A stretch of 45,648 nt of DNA from contig NZ_JAEMNV010000015.1 of assembly GCF_016482825.1 (NCBI RefSeq), positions 1 to 45,648 of the forward strand, in the 5' to 3' direction. How positions within the stretch are numbered: position 1 is the first letter of the stretch; each line of letters opens with the position of its first letter. The position numbers were made by a program, and so were the translations under genes. The DNA comes from Antrihabitans stalagmiti (GTDB lineage: Bacteria; Actinomycetota; Actinomycetes; Mycobacteriales; Mycobacteriaceae). Under the pieces are notes generated by a model, which ran no database searches, was not told where the DNA came from, and was given only the letters and a program-made list of their open reading frames with translations. Below, in pieces: positions 28,396 to 37,209 of this stretch.

Positions 28396-29114
28396 TGGCC
28401 GAGTCTCATGTATCCCTCGGATTGCCCACCGCTGATCGGGGTGCGGAGCGACGAAAAGTGTTGTCACGCAGGATCCGATGGTTCGTCGCGGCGACGATCA
28501 GTTACAACGTCGTCGAGGCTGCGATCGCGCTCACCGAAGGGGCCCGGGTTTCCTCGACTGCGCTCATCGGGTTCGGTCTGGACTCCGTGATCGAAGTGGC
28601 CTCCGCCGCCGCGGTCGCGTGGCAGTTCGCCGGCCGCGACCCCGAAACTCGCGAGAAGACCGCGCTACGGATCATCGCGTTCTCCTTCTTCGCGCTCGCC
28701 GCCTATGTCACCGTCGATGCGCTGAGGTCCCTGTTGGGGGTAGGCGACGTTCGGCACTCCTCGGTCGGAATCGGTTTGGCCGCAGCCAGTCTCGCGATCA
28801 TGCCCGTCCTGTCCTACGCGCAACGGCGAGCGGGACGCGAGCTCGGGTCGCTGTCGGCGGTCGCCGACTCCAAACAAACCCTGCTCTGCACCTACCTGTC
28901 TGCGGTCCTGCTGGTGGGATTGCTGCTGAACAGCCTGTTCGGCTGGTCATGGGCCGATCCGCTCGCAGCCCTCGTCATCGCCGGCATCGCGGTCAGGGAG
29001 GGCATCAACGCCTGGAGGGGCGATACCTGCTGCCCCGCAACGGCATCGAACCCAATCGACGCCGAGCAGAGACACACCTGCGACTGCTGTCAGCAGCCGA
29101 CAGAGGAAGGATGA
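28395..29114 (+). CDS. CDF-like cation efflux protein with Cys-rich tail
   Basis: This 239-residue membrane protein has about six helices. Two acidic intramembrane sites of the cation diffusion facilitator type are visible: ALIGFGLDSVIEVASAA in helix 2 and SAVADSKQTLLCTYLS in helix 5. The usual large cytoplasmic C-terminal domain is missing. A short tail with GDTCCPA and HTCDCCQQP takes its place, a likely soft-metal site. With the CmtR-like repressor it should export Cd, Pb, Zn or a similar ion. The start at ATG 28395 is coupled to the repressor stop, and the following gene overlaps by ATGA. Confidence 0.88.
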   Translation: MAESHVSLGLPTADRGAERRKVLSRRIRWFVAATISYNVVEAAIALTEGARVSSTALIGFGLDSVIEVASAAAVAWQFAGRDPETREKTALRIIAFSFFALAAYVTVDALRSLLGVGDVRHSSVGIGLAAASLAIMPVLSYAQRRAGRELGSLSAVADSKQTLLCTYLSAVLLVGLLLNSLFGWSWADPLAALVIAGIAVREGINAWRGDTCCPATASNPIDAEQRHTCDCCQQPTEEG

Positions 29115-29464
29115 CCATGCCAAATATCAGCCCACAGGCGCGCGCTCTCTACAACGAGGAAATGGCCGCCGCCCGTTCGTGCCCCGACGCTGACGCGCGA
29201 TGGGTGCATCTCGAACGCGCGCACATCGTTTCTCAGCCACACCCATGGCTGCACACCCGAAACCACGTCGCAATGCTCGCGCTTGCTGTTCGGCAGCACG
29301 ACCGGCGGGAAGCCCTCGGCCAAGTCGTCCGCATCATCGTCGCCGCCCCGGGATCGCTGAGCGGTCGTTACCCCGAAGGCAACACCGGCCGCACCGCAGT
29401 CGGCCTCACGACGCCGATGCGGGTACCCGCCGATCTCGCAGCGGCGCTGACAGCGCCGAATTGA
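29111..29464 (+). CDS. DUF3703 family protein
   Basis: This 117-residue helical protein carries the DUF3703 features: an N-terminal ARALYNEEMAAARS helix, WVHLERAHIVSQPHPWLHTR and the end GRYPEGNTGRT. Members usually sit beside heavy-metal transporters and ArsR-type regulators, as here; their action is not known. The His-rich HIVSQPHPWLHTRNH segment could bind metal. ATG 29111 overlaps the transporter stop and has AGGAAGG just before it; ATG 29117 is also possible. It converges with the SDR gene, 22 bp away. Confidence 0.85.
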   Translation: MTMPNISPQARALYNEEMAAARSCPDADARWVHLERAHIVSQPHPWLHTRNHVAMLALAVRQHDRREALGQVVRIIVAAPGSLSGRYPEGNTGRTAVGLTTPMRVPADLAAALTAPN

Positions 29465-29486
29465 GAACTCTGCCAGCTACCACCGA

Positions 29487-30233
29487 TCAAATGTGCCGCC
29501 CACCAGTCACTTCTGCGACGGTGCCGGTCATGTACGAGGATAGATCGGAGGCGTAGAAGAGGGCGACCGACGCGACTTCTTCCGGCTCGCCCGCGCGCTG
29601 CATGGGGATCTCCGCCATCTTCTGGTCCCATGCTGTTTCCGGCATCGCGGCGGTCATCGCGGTGCGAATCAGTCCGGGCTGGATGACATTCACTCGAACG
29701 CCGAGATGCGCGACCTCCTTTGCGGCCGCTTTGGACAGGCCGACGATGCCGGCTTTTGCTGCGGAATAGTTGGTCTGGCCGATGAAGCCGACCTTGCCCG
29801 ATATCGACGACATGTTGATGATCGATCCGCCGCCGTTGTCGCGCATGATGCCGGCGGCCAAACGGGTTCCGTTCCAGCAGCCGCGTAGATGAACTTGGAC
29901 AACCTGATCGAACTGATCCTCTGTCATCTTCCGCATCGTCGCGTCGCGGGTGATGCCTGCGTTGTTGACCATGATGTCGAGTGAGCCGAAGGCCTCGACC
30001 GCAGCCTCGAGCAGCCGGGCTACATCCTCGGAATCGGTTACGTTGCAGCCGATTCCGATCGCCTCGTTCGGCAAGCCGGCGGCTGCTTCCTTTGCTTTCG
30101 TTTCATCGAGATCGCCGATGGCGATGCGGGCGCCGTGTTCGGCGAAGGTGCGCGCGATCGCCAGCCCGATTCCCTGCGCGCCGCCGGTGATGACAGCTGT
30201 ACGTCCTGTGAGCATTGGGTTCCTATCGTTCAT
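29487..30233 (-). CDS. Short-chain dehydrogenase/reductase, FabG-like
   Basis: This 248-residue classical SDR has the cofactor motif TGGAQGIG at 16-23, and D41 after strand 2 suggests NAD(H). The motif NNAG follows, and the catalytic S143, Y156 and K160 (YSAAK). The tail AEVTGGRHI is of the FabG/3-hydroxyacyl-CoA dehydrogenase type. It is last in a three-gene leftward operon and overlaps the CoA-transferase stop by ATGA, which fixes the start. Its probable job is oxidation of a 3-hydroxyacyl-CoA or a related alcohol formed after the acyl-CoA dehydrogenase step. The open frame extends far upstream within the CoA-transferase gene, but that part is a shadow. Confidence 0.88.
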   Translation of the reverse strand: MNDRNPMLTGRTAVITGGAQGIGLAIARTFAEHGARIAIGDLDETKAKEAAAGLPNEAIGIGCNVTDSEDVARLLEAAVEAFGSLDIMVNNAGITRDATMRKMTEDQFDQVVQVHLRGCWNGTRLAAGIMRDNGGGSIINMSSISGKVGFIGQTNYSAAKAGIVGLSKAAAKEVAHLGVRVNVIQPGLIRTAMTAAMPETAWDQKMAEIPMQRAGEPEEVASVALFYASDLSSYMTGTVAEVTGGRHI

Positions 30234-31444
30234 CGGGTGGGTGCGGGCTGGAACATCTCGGCCTGGAATGCGATTCCTTGCGCGACGATGTCGTCGACGG
30301 CTGCGGCGTCGAGTCCGGACTCGTGCAACAGCGCGGTCGTGTGCTGACCGAGCGCTGGGACGTTGCCCATGGCGGACTCGACGTCGTCGAACGTGATCGG
30401 TGGCAGCAGCGCGTCGACCTGAGCGTGCTCGGTCTCGATTCTGCGCCAACGGTTTCGCGCCTGCAGCTGTGGATGATCGACGACCCGATCGAGTTGTTTG
30501 ATCTGGGCCGCAGGTACGCCCGCCGAGGCGAGGCGGGCGTCGAGTTCTGCCGTAGTCAACTGTGAGGTCTGTTCGGCCACAAGCGCATCGCATTCCTTGC
30601 GGTGTTGGACGCGCTGCATGTTCGTTGCGAATCGAGGGTCGTCGGCCAATTCGGGAACGCTGAACACCGAACCGACGAGCGCTCGCCAGCCCGTGTCGTT
30701 CTGAACTCCGATCAGCATCTGGCCGTCTCGGGTCGGAAATGCGTCGTACGGGGCAATCGAGCTGTGGCTCAATCCCATTCGCGGAGGTTGCGCACCGGTG
30801 TGCATCTGCGTGTACATCGCGTGTCCCATCCACTCGATGGTCGCGTCGAGCATCGACACGTCGACCGTGGCACCTACACCAGTGCGCCAACGCCGCAGCA
30901 AAGCGGCGAGAACTGCTTGAGCGCAGTACATTCCGGACGCGATATCGGCTGTCGGGATGCCGGTCTTGACGGCCGTCTCCGGGGTTCCGGTGATCGACAC
31001 GAGGCCGGCCTCGGCTTGAACGAGCATGTCGTAGGCCTTGCGCTGCTCCATGGGTCCACCAGTGCCGTAACCGGATAGGTTCACGACGACCAGTTCGGGA
31101 CGGCTTGCGCGAAGTGCAGCGGCGCCGAGCCCCAGCCGTTCTGCCGCTCCGGGCGCAAGATTCTGCAGAAAGACATCAGCCTTGTCGACCAGGCGCCGGA
31201 CGACCGCGCGACCCTCGTCGGACTTCAGATCGATTGCAATGGATTCTTTTCCGCGGTTCAACCAAACGAAGTGTGCACCGGTGCCGTGCACCACGTGGTC
31301 GTAGTCGCGTGCGAAGTCGCCGCCCTCGACGCGTTCCACCTTGATCACCCGCGCACCGAGATCGGCAAGATTGCGGGTGGCAAGAGGAGCGGCGACGGCC
31401 TGCTCGATCGCAACGACGGTGACGCCCTCGAGCGGCAGGATCAT
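30230..31444 (-). CDS. CaiB/BaiF family III CoA transferase
   Basis: This 404-residue family III CoA transferase moves CoA between acids. Signs are the N-terminal [51 protein letters not shown] with the catalytic Asp D139, the [21 protein letters not shown] helix, and a C-terminal hydrophobic PALGQHT block. The donor and acceptor are not readable. It sits between acyl-CoA dehydrogenase and SDR genes, overlapping both by ATGA, so it should activate the organic acid that the dehydrogenase then desaturates. Confidence 0.92.
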   Translation of the reverse strand: MILPLEGVTVVAIEQAVAAPLATRNLADLGARVIKVERVEGGDFARDYDHVVHGTGAHFVWLNRGKESIAIDLKSDEGRAVVRRLVDKADVFLQNLAPGAAERLGLGAAALRASRPELVVVNLSGYGTGGPMEQRKAYDMLVQAEAGLVSITGTPETAVKTGIPTADIASGMYCAQAVLAALLRRWRTGVGATVDVSMLDATIEWMGHAMYTQMHTGAQPPRMGLSHSSIAPYDAFPTRDGQMLIGVQNDTGWRALVGSVFSVPELADDPRFATNMQRVQHRKECDALVAEQTSQLTTAELDARLASAGVPAAQIKQLDRVVDHPQLQARNRWRRIETEHAQVDALLPPITFDDVESAMGNVPALGQHTTALLHESGLDAAAVDDIVAQGIAFQAEMFQPAPTR

Positions 31445-32619
31445 GACGTCTTCTTCTGCTCTGCGCGGACGAGTCCGCCGCCGATGATCAGGCGTTGAAT
31501 CTCGCTGGTGCCTTCGTAGAGTCGCAGCAGACGGACGTCGCGGTAGATTCGTTCGACCGGAACCTCGCGCATATAGCCTGTGCCGCCGTGGATCTGGACG
31601 GCGAGGTCGGCAACTTTGCCCACCATTTCGGTGCAGAACAGTTTGGCCGCAGATGGCGCAATACGCCGGTCGGTGTTGTCGACCCAGGATCGTGCAGCCT
31701 CACGGGCCAACGCGCGTCCGGCCATCACGCCGGTTTGTTGATCGGCGAGCATCGCCTGGACGAGTTGAAATTCGCCGATGGCGGTGCCGCCTTGCGTCGA
31801 AGTAGTTGCATAGGCAAGGGATTCGTCCAGTGCACGTTGCGCCTGACCGACAGACAAGGCGGCGATGTGAATACGACCACGAGCCAACGACGTCATCGCG
31901 GCGCGGTAGCCGACATCGCCGGAACCGCCGACAAGGGCCTCCGGACCCACGCGAACGCCGGCGAACGTGACGTCGGCGGTACGTGATCCTTCCTGGCCCA
32001 TCTTGGCGTCTTTCGGTCCGACGTCGATGCCGGGAAGGTCGGCTGGAACGAGAAAGACGGCAATCCCGTTGCCCTGAGCGGGTTTCGGGTCGGTGCGCGC
32101 GAAGACGACGAACAGGTGTGCGTTGGTGGCATTGGTGATGAAGCGTTTGCTCCCGTCGATGATCCACCCGTCACCGTCGGCCTTGGCCGTGGTGCGCAAA
32201 CCAGCAGGGTTGGAACCCGCGCCGGGTTCGGTCAGCGCGAACGATGCGACGACCTCACCGGAGGCGATGCGAGGAAGCCACTGCGCCTTCTGTTCGTCCG
32301 TGCCGAAGCCGACGAGGACCTGACCGGCGATGCCGTTGTTGGTGCCGAACATCGACCGCAACGCCAGCGAGGTGTATCCGAGTTCCATAGCCAGCTCGAC
32401 GTCCTGGACCAGGTCGAGGCCTAGCCCGCCCCACTCTTGCGGGATTGCGTAGCCGAAGAGTCCCATGTCGGCAGCCTGCTTGCGAAGGTCGGCCGGAATA
32501 GCGTCGTCGGCCATGATCTCGAGTTCGCGGGGGACGACACGAGTCCTGACGAATTGGCTGACCTGCTTGAGCACCTCGGCAAAAACGTCCTCGGGTACCT
32601 CGGGGTTGTGGTTTGGCAT
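31441..32619 (-). CDS. Acyl-CoA dehydrogenase
   Basis: This FAD-dependent acyl-CoA dehydrogenase has about 392 residues. Conserved pieces are the flavin site SFALTEPGAGSNPAG, ITNATNAHLFVVFART, the ARGRIHIAALSVGQAQRAL helix, QIHGGTGYMREVPVERIYRD and, near the C-terminus, YEGTSEIQRLI with the catalytic Glu at about residue 369. I prefer the ATG at 32619, which has GTGAGAG just upstream; GTG 32628 is in frame. It is first in the operon with the CoA transferase and SDR and divergent from the LysR gene, with 95 bp between. The substrate is unknown. Confidence 0.93.
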   Translation of the reverse strand: MPNHNPEVPEDVFAEVLKQVSQFVRTRVVPRELEIMADDAIPADLRKQAADMGLFGYAIPQEWGGLGLDLVQDVELAMELGYTSLALRSMFGTNNGIAGQVLVGFGTDEQKAQWLPRIASGEVVASFALTEPGAGSNPAGLRTTAKADGDGWIIDGSKRFITNATNAHLFVVFARTDPKPAQGNGIAVFLVPADLPGIDVGPKDAKMGQEGSRTADVTFAGVRVGPEALVGGSGDVGYRAAMTSLARGRIHIAALSVGQAQRALDESLAYATTSTQGGTAIGEFQLVQAMLADQQTGVMAGRALAREAARSWVDNTDRRIAPSAAKLFCTEMVGKVADLAVQIHGGTGYMREVPVERIYRDVRLLRLYEGTSEIQRLIIGGGLVRAEQKKTS

Positions 32620-32657
32620 GACTCTCACTATCCGTGTGCGATTAGGATCAGTCCAAT

Positions 32658-32695
32658 ACTTAATAAGTAGTTCTGTATTACCTTTTGGGTAATAC
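32658..32695. promoter_or_regulatory. Palindromic LysR-type operator in the divergent promoter region
   Basis: GTATTACC (32675-32682) and GGTAATAC (32688-32695) form a perfect 8-bp inverted repeat around TTTTG, and it contains the T-N11-A core of LysR boxes. A second palindrome ACTTA-A-TAAGT lies at 32658-32668. Both stand in the AT-rich gap between the divergent acyl-CoA dehydrogenase and lysR genes, as recognition and activation sites of a LysR regulator usually do. Confidence 0.7.
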
Positions 32696-32714
32696 CGGTG
32701 AAATGGAGTCCGTT

Positions 32715-33614
32715 ATGGATGTAGCCCAACTGCGGTCCTTCCTAGCTGTGGCCGAGGAACTTCACTTCGCGCGCGCCGCTGAGCGACTCCACGTTGCGCA
32801 ACCGCCGCTGAGTCGAACGATCAAACAGATGGAAAAAGAGCTCGGGACGCTGTTGTTCGACCGGAACACGAGGTCGGTGCGTTTGACATCGAGTGGGCAG
32901 GCGCTGGTCGGTCCGGCCCAAGAGGTGCTCGATGCGGTGAAGCGAGCCGAAGCGGCGGTCCGATCAGCAGGTGACGGTGATGTGGGCACCGTTCGAATCG
33001 CCTTCGCAGGTGTGTCGACGCACCGGCTGGTCGCTCGATTGGCACGGGTGGTCAGATCGCAGCGACCCGGTATTCAGTTGGAACTGTCGAGCCAAAACTT
33101 CGCGCAGCCGGCGATGAAGAAGCTCGTCGACGGTGCCACCGATATAGCTCTCGGGCGATGGGACGTCATACCTGCCGATGTGTCGGCCGAGGTGGCGATG
33201 CCCGATTCGTTGGTCGTCGCTCTTCCCGACACCCACGAACTCGCGGGTGCTCGTCGGTTGACGATGGCGCAGCTGACCGACGAGGGTTTCGTGTCGCTGC
33301 CTCCCCACGAAGGAGCGGTGTTACCCGACCGCCTGCGTAGACTCGCCAACTCGAACGGCTTTGTGCCGCAGGTTGTTCAGATTGCACCGGATACACAGAC
33401 GGCGTTGGCGCTGGTCAGCGCCGAAGTGGGCGCTCACCTGACCTTGGCGTCGGTCGCACGCAACGTCATCGACTCGCACGTGGTGTTCGTTCCGCTCGAT
33501 GCGTCGACGTCGGATGTGGACTTGCGGATCGCGTGGCGACGCAACGACAACAATCCGGCATTGAAGGCGGTGCTGGACGAAATGCGTAAGCTCGACGTTG
33601 CCGAATTCGACTGA
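32715..33614 (+). CDS. LysR-family transcriptional regulator
   Basis: This 299-residue LysR protein has its DNA-binding helix-turn-helix at 1-60 (LRSFLAVAEELHFARAAERL, VAQPPLSRTIKQMEKELG) and its linker at FDRNTRSVRLT. The effector domain starts near 92 (GTVRIAFAGVSTHRLVARL) and continues with DIALGRWD and VVALPDTHELAG. I chose ATG 32715 for GGAG at 32705-32708; ATG 32703 is the alternative. It diverges from the acyl-CoA dehydrogenase operon, its likely target, across a perfect palindrome. Its stop codon directly abuts that of the AcoR-like gene. Confidence 0.93.
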   Translation: MDVAQLRSFLAVAEELHFARAAERLHVAQPPLSRTIKQMEKELGTLLFDRNTRSVRLTSSGQALVGPAQEVLDAVKRAEAAVRSAGDGDVGTVRIAFAGVSTHRLVARLARVVRSQRPGIQLELSSQNFAQPAMKKLVDGATDIALGRWDVIPADVSAEVAMPDSLVVALPDTHELAGARRLTMAQLTDEGFVSLPPHEGAVLPDRLRRLANSNGFVPQVVQIAPDTQTALALVSAEVGAHLTLASVARNVIDSHVVFVPLDASTSDVDLRIAWRRNDNNPALKAVLDEMRKLDVAEFD

Positions 33615-35327
33615 TCACAAAGAACTTTCGTCACTTGCGAGGCCCAGCTCGCGAATTCTTCGGTAGAGGGTGGTTCTGCCGATACCGAGCAGGGTGGCGG
33701 CTTCGGACTTGTTACCGCCAGCGTTGTCGAGCGCTTTCAGGATCGCGTCCCGCTCCGCTGTCTGCATCAAGGTGAGTCGACGGCTCGTCGGTGCCTGCTG
33801 GATGTGTCGCGGCAACTGCCGACGCTCGATCACCGAGCCGTCGGCGGTCCGTACGAGTTCGGTCAATGTCTCGATGAGCTCGGAGATATTGCCCGGCCAC
33901 GACCACTGCACAAGTGCCTGCAGTGCGGCAGGGGAGAGGGAGTGCTGACCGTCCGGATCGACGCGGTCGAGTATCGATTTCACGAGACCAGGTATTCGTT
34001 CACGATTCGACGTCAACGGATGAGTCCGTATGGAGACTCCGATTTCGTCGACCGCCGATCGGACGTCGTCGGCCGCAGTGTCGCTACAGACGGTCAGCAG
34101 CAGCACGCTTCGACGCTTGCCCGCGGCCACTGCCGCCCGATGCTCGTGCGCAACCCGTGACAGGTCGCGCGCCTGGATCGCGGCAAGGCCCTCGGCGCGG
34201 CGAAGCAGAACGTTCCTTCCATCGGCCAACGCGGCTGTCACTGCGGGCCAGGGGATATCGCCGGCTATCGAGAGATCGATCGACTCGACGTCGGTTGTGT
34301 CTTCCCGATTCGAGAATGATTCCAGAACTGTCGTTGCGCGGCCCGACCCCCGTGGTCCCTCGACGACGACAAATGCCGCCGCAGGGGTGGTCTTGCTGGA
34401 GTGCGGTTGCGCAACAAAGCTTCTCGGCTCGGCCTGGGCTTCAGGCCGATCGTCGAAGTGCATCACGTAGTGTGCACGCGGACCGTCCAGCACGCGCCGC
34501 GCTGTCACGTCGTAGTGCAGTCCGTCGAGTTGTAGCACCGCGCTGCCGGCGGACCAGTCCTGGTCGCTGAGCAACTGCCACAACGCAACGTGGGAGCCGA
34601 CATCGACGTAGGAAAGCCCGGGGGTATTTGCGAGCAGCGACTCTTCGTCCATGACGAGCGTCGGACGTCGGGAGTTCTTGTACCGCATAAACGACATCGC
34701 CAACGCGAGATCCTGCGGCCGCGACGAACTACGCAGACGTTCCTCGATCTGTTGGCCGATCTCGCGGGTGACCGACAGCATGAGGGGATTCGCCATCTCG
34801 ATCGGACCCCCGAGCGAGATGGATCCGAGCACCAATCCCGTTGGGGTGCAGACCGGCGCGGCAGCGCAGGCGAGACTCGCCAGCGCGTCGCTGTAGTGCT
34901 GAGTTCCCTCGATGTAGACCGCACGTTTTTCGACCATCGACGTGCCGAGCCCGTTAGTACCGATCGAGTCCTCGGAATAGTCGAATCCTTCCGCGGCGTG
35001 GATTCGATCCAAGCGCCGACTGACACTGCTGTCGCCTGTGCGTCGGGCGACGATGCTTCCTGCTCGGTCGCTGAGGAACAGGGTGATGTCGGTGTCGGTC
35101 AGCTGATGCTGCCACCGGTCCAGTACGGGGTCGGCCGCGCGTAGCAGCATCGAATCGGTGTCGGCCTGCTGGAAGCGTTCGCTCAGGGATGTGCTCGCGA
35201 CACTGTTGCCGATCGACCTGCGCCAGCTGCGCAGGACGAGATCGGGGACGACGCCGGCGGCGTGTGATTCACCGAGTAGACCGACGCGGATGAGTTCTTC
35301 GCGTGCTCTGCGCACCAGATCCGACAT
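33615..35327 (-). CDS. AcoR-like GAF/Fis regulator with a degenerate AAA domain
   Basis: The 570 residues contain a GAF sensor part (about 80-220; IGTNGLGTSMVEKRAVYIEG), a second sensor-like part, a vestigial AAA+ region and a C-terminal Fis helix-turn-helix (NKSEAATLLGIGRTTLYRRI). Where AcoR has a Walker A this protein has EGPRGSGRATT. No GAFTGA sigma-54 contact loop is present, as expected in actinobacteria, which lack sigma-54. It should therefore activate sigma-70-type promoters. Relatives control acetoin, ketone or propane oxidation genes. ATG 35327 has a perfect AGGAGG. It diverges from the Baeyer-Villiger operon, its probable target, and ends back to back with lysR. Confidence 0.92.
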   Translation of the reverse strand: MSDLVRRAREELIRVGLLGESHAAGVVPDLVLRSWRRSIGNSVASTSLSERFQQADTDSMLLRAADPVLDRWQHQLTDTDITLFLSDRAGSIVARRTGDSSVSRRLDRIHAAEGFDYSEDSIGTNGLGTSMVEKRAVYIEGTQHYSDALASLACAAAPVCTPTGLVLGSISLGGPIEMANPLMLSVTREIGQQIEERLRSSSRPQDLALAMSFMRYKNSRRPTLVMDEESLLANTPGLSYVDVGSHVALWQLLSDQDWSAGSAVLQLDGLHYDVTARRVLDGPRAHYVMHFDDRPEAQAEPRSFVAQPHSSKTTPAAAFVVVEGPRGSGRATTVLESFSNREDTTDVESIDLSIAGDIPWPAVTAALADGRNVLLRRAEGLAAIQARDLSRVAHEHRAAVAAGKRRSVLLLTVCSDTAADDVRSAVDEIGVSIRTHPLTSNRERIPGLVKSILDRVDPDGQHSLSPAALQALVQWSWPGNISELIETLTELVRTADGSVIERRQLPRHIQQAPTSRRLTLMQTAERDAILKALDNAGGNKSEAATLLGIGRTTLYRRIRELGLASDESSL

Positions 35328-35441
35328 CGATTTGCCTCCTTCCGCCTCTACTGTGCGCCCGAAACGGTGTCGGAGCCAATACACAATCTGCTTCTTATTC
35401 TTACTGTTTCGGTATAAACGCTGTTCAACGCTTTGGCGAAC

Positions 35442-35462
35442 GGTGTTCCACATTGGAACACC
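35442..35462. promoter_or_regulatory. Perfect palindrome, likely operator of the AcoR-like regulator
   Basis: GGTGTTCCA (35442-35450) and TGGAACACC (35454-35462) form a perfect 9-bp inverted repeat with a 3-base spacer CAT. It lies 82 bases before the monooxygenase start in the 216-bp divergent gap. A looser GTTC-N11-GAAC pair lies just to its left. The dyad form TGTTCC-N-GGAACA suits a Fis-type dimer. The rest of the gap is AT-rich toward the regulator gene. Confidence 0.7.
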
Positions 35463-35543
35463 CGTCATGCAGTGATCGCTCCCACCATGGTGTCAGACAG
35501 TGAACTACCTCACACAGGCTGCAAGGCCGAAGGAGCAAACGCC

Positions 35544-37169
35544 ATGGATGCACAGGTCCACGAACTCGACGCATTGGTCGTCGGAGCCGGCTTCGGCGGC
35601 ATCTACATGCTGCACAAACTGCGCAACGAGCAAGGACTCGATGCCGTTGCAATAGACAAAGCAGGCGGAGTCGGCGGAACTTGGTACTGGAACAAATACC
35701 CGGGTGCGCTCTCGGACTCCGAGAGTTTCGTCTACCAGTACTCGTTCGACCGCGACCTGTACACGGATACGCCGTGGAAGACGAAGTTCGTTCGGCAACC
35801 CGAGATCCTGGAATACCTCAACGGCGTGGTCGACCGCTACGAGCTTCGCGACCACATCCAGCTCGAGACGGGCATGGTGTCGGCGGAGTTCGATGAATCC
35901 GCGGGTATGTGGACTGTGCGTACCGACCGCGACGTGACCTACCGCAGCCGTTTTCTCGTGACCGGACTCGGTCTGCTTTCGGCGACCAACCTGCCGAAGT
36001 TTCCGGGTATGGAGTCTTTCGAGGGCAGCCTCGTACATACCGGAGCATGGCCGGAGGATCTGGACGTCACCGGCAAGCGCATCGGTGTGATCGGCAATGG
36101 ATCGACCGGCAACCAGGTGATCACCGCGACAGCGCCGATTGTCGGTCATTTGACCTCGTTCCAACGCACCGCGCAGTACAGCGTCCCCGCAGGGAACCGA
36201 GTGCTGACGGAGCAGGAGCAGCAGGCGATCAAAGACAATTTCGAAGCCAACTGGGATCAGGTCCGCAACTCGGGGCTCGCGATGGGGTTCGTCGAGAGCA
36301 CCCTCGAAATGGGGACAGTCTCCGACGCCGAGCGGGAGCGGATATTCGAGGAGGCCTGGAACGAAGGCGGTGGTTTCTGCTTTATGTTCAAGACGTTCGG
36401 CGACATCGCGACCAGCGAAGAAGCGAACGAAGAAGCCGCAAAATTCATCCGAAACAAAATTGCGCAGATCGTCACGGACCCGGAAACGGCACGCAAGCTC
36501 ACTCCGACCGACCTCTACGCGCGCCGCCCGCTGTGCGACTCCGGCTACTACGAAACCTTCAATCGGCCCAACGTGTCGTTGGTGAACGTCAAGGAAAACC
36601 CCATCACGAAGGTCGTCGACAAGGGCATCGTCACTGCCGACGGAACCCTGCACGAACTCGATGTTTTGATCTGCGCCACCGGTTTCGACGCTGTCGACGG
36701 CAACTACGTGCGCACCGACATTCGCGGCCGGAACGGGCAAACGCTGAAAGAGCATTGGAGTGACGGACCGACGAGCTACCTCGGCGTCGCCACCAGCGGC
36801 TTCCCGAACATGTTTATGATCCTCGGTCCGAACGGCCCGTTCACGAACCTCCCACCGTCGATCGAAACTCAGGTCGAGTGGATCAGCGACGCCATCGCCC
36901 ACGTGCTGGCCGACGGCAAGGAGTGGATCGACGTCAAACCCGACGTCGAACACGAGTGGACCGAGACCTGCATCGACATCGCAAATCAGACTCTGTTTCC
37001 CAAGTCGCCCTCGTCGTGGATCTTCGGTGCCAACATCCCAGGCAAGAAGCGGGCGGTCATGTTCTACCTGGGCGGTTTGAAGGAATACCGAACCATCGGC
37101 GGAGCAGAAGCGGCAGCGGGATACCAAAGCTTCGCGACCAAAGCCGATGCACTCACGCCGGTCTCCTGA
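35544..37169 (+). CDS. Type I Baeyer-Villiger monooxygenase, cyclohexanone monooxygenase-like
   Basis: This FAD- and NADPH-dependent enzyme inserts oxygen next to a ketone, giving an ester or lactone. The 541 residues contain FAD motif GAGFGG (14-19), GGTWYWNKYPGALSD, the type I fingerprint FEGSLVHTGAWP (159-170), NADPH motif GNGSTG (184-189) and ATGFDAVDGNY. From memory it follows the rhodococcal cyclohexanone monooxygenase along its length, including GPNGPFTNLPPSIETQVEW. ATG 35544 has AAGGAG at 35530-35535. It leads a five-gene operon with aldehyde dehydrogenase and diol/ketone dehydrogenases. The true substrate could be a cyclic ketone or a small ketone such as acetoin. Confidence 0.95.
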   Translation: MDAQVHELDALVVGAGFGGIYMLHKLRNEQGLDAVAIDKAGGVGGTWYWNKYPGALSDSESFVYQYSFDRDLYTDTPWKTKFVRQPEILEYLNGVVDRYELRDHIQLETGMVSAEFDESAGMWTVRTDRDVTYRSRFLVTGLGLLSATNLPKFPGMESFEGSLVHTGAWPEDLDVTGKRIGVIGNGSTGNQVITATAPIVGHLTSFQRTAQYSVPAGNRVLTEQEQQAIKDNFEANWDQVRNSGLAMGFVESTLEMGTVSDAERERIFEEAWNEGGGFCFMFKTFGDIATSEEANEEAAKFIRNKIAQIVTDPETARKLTPTDLYARRPLCDSGYYETFNRPNVSLVNVKENPITKVVDKGIVTADGTLHELDVLICATGFDAVDGNYVRTDIRGRNGQTLKEHWSDGPTSYLGVATSGFPNMFMILGPNGPFTNLPPSIETQVEWISDAIAHVLADGKEWIDVKPDVEHEWTETCIDIANQTLFPKSPSSWIFGANIPGKKRAVMFYLGGLKEYRTIGGAEAAAGYQSFATKADALTPVS

Positions 37170-37209
37170 TGGCGACGTCTTTCACCGACCATTCAGCAAG
37201 GACGAAACG

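Noticed and set aside
27538-28467. Minus-strand open frame of 309 residues across the metal-operon promoter
   Set aside because: It runs through the CmtR-like gene on the other strand and has no family signal apart from the short hydrolase relic, so it is not a gene as a whole.
30234-30890. N-terminal extension of the SDR open frame
   Set aside because: The extension lies within the CoA-transferase gene on the same strand in another frame; the ATGA overlap and the SDR Rossmann start place the true start at 30233.
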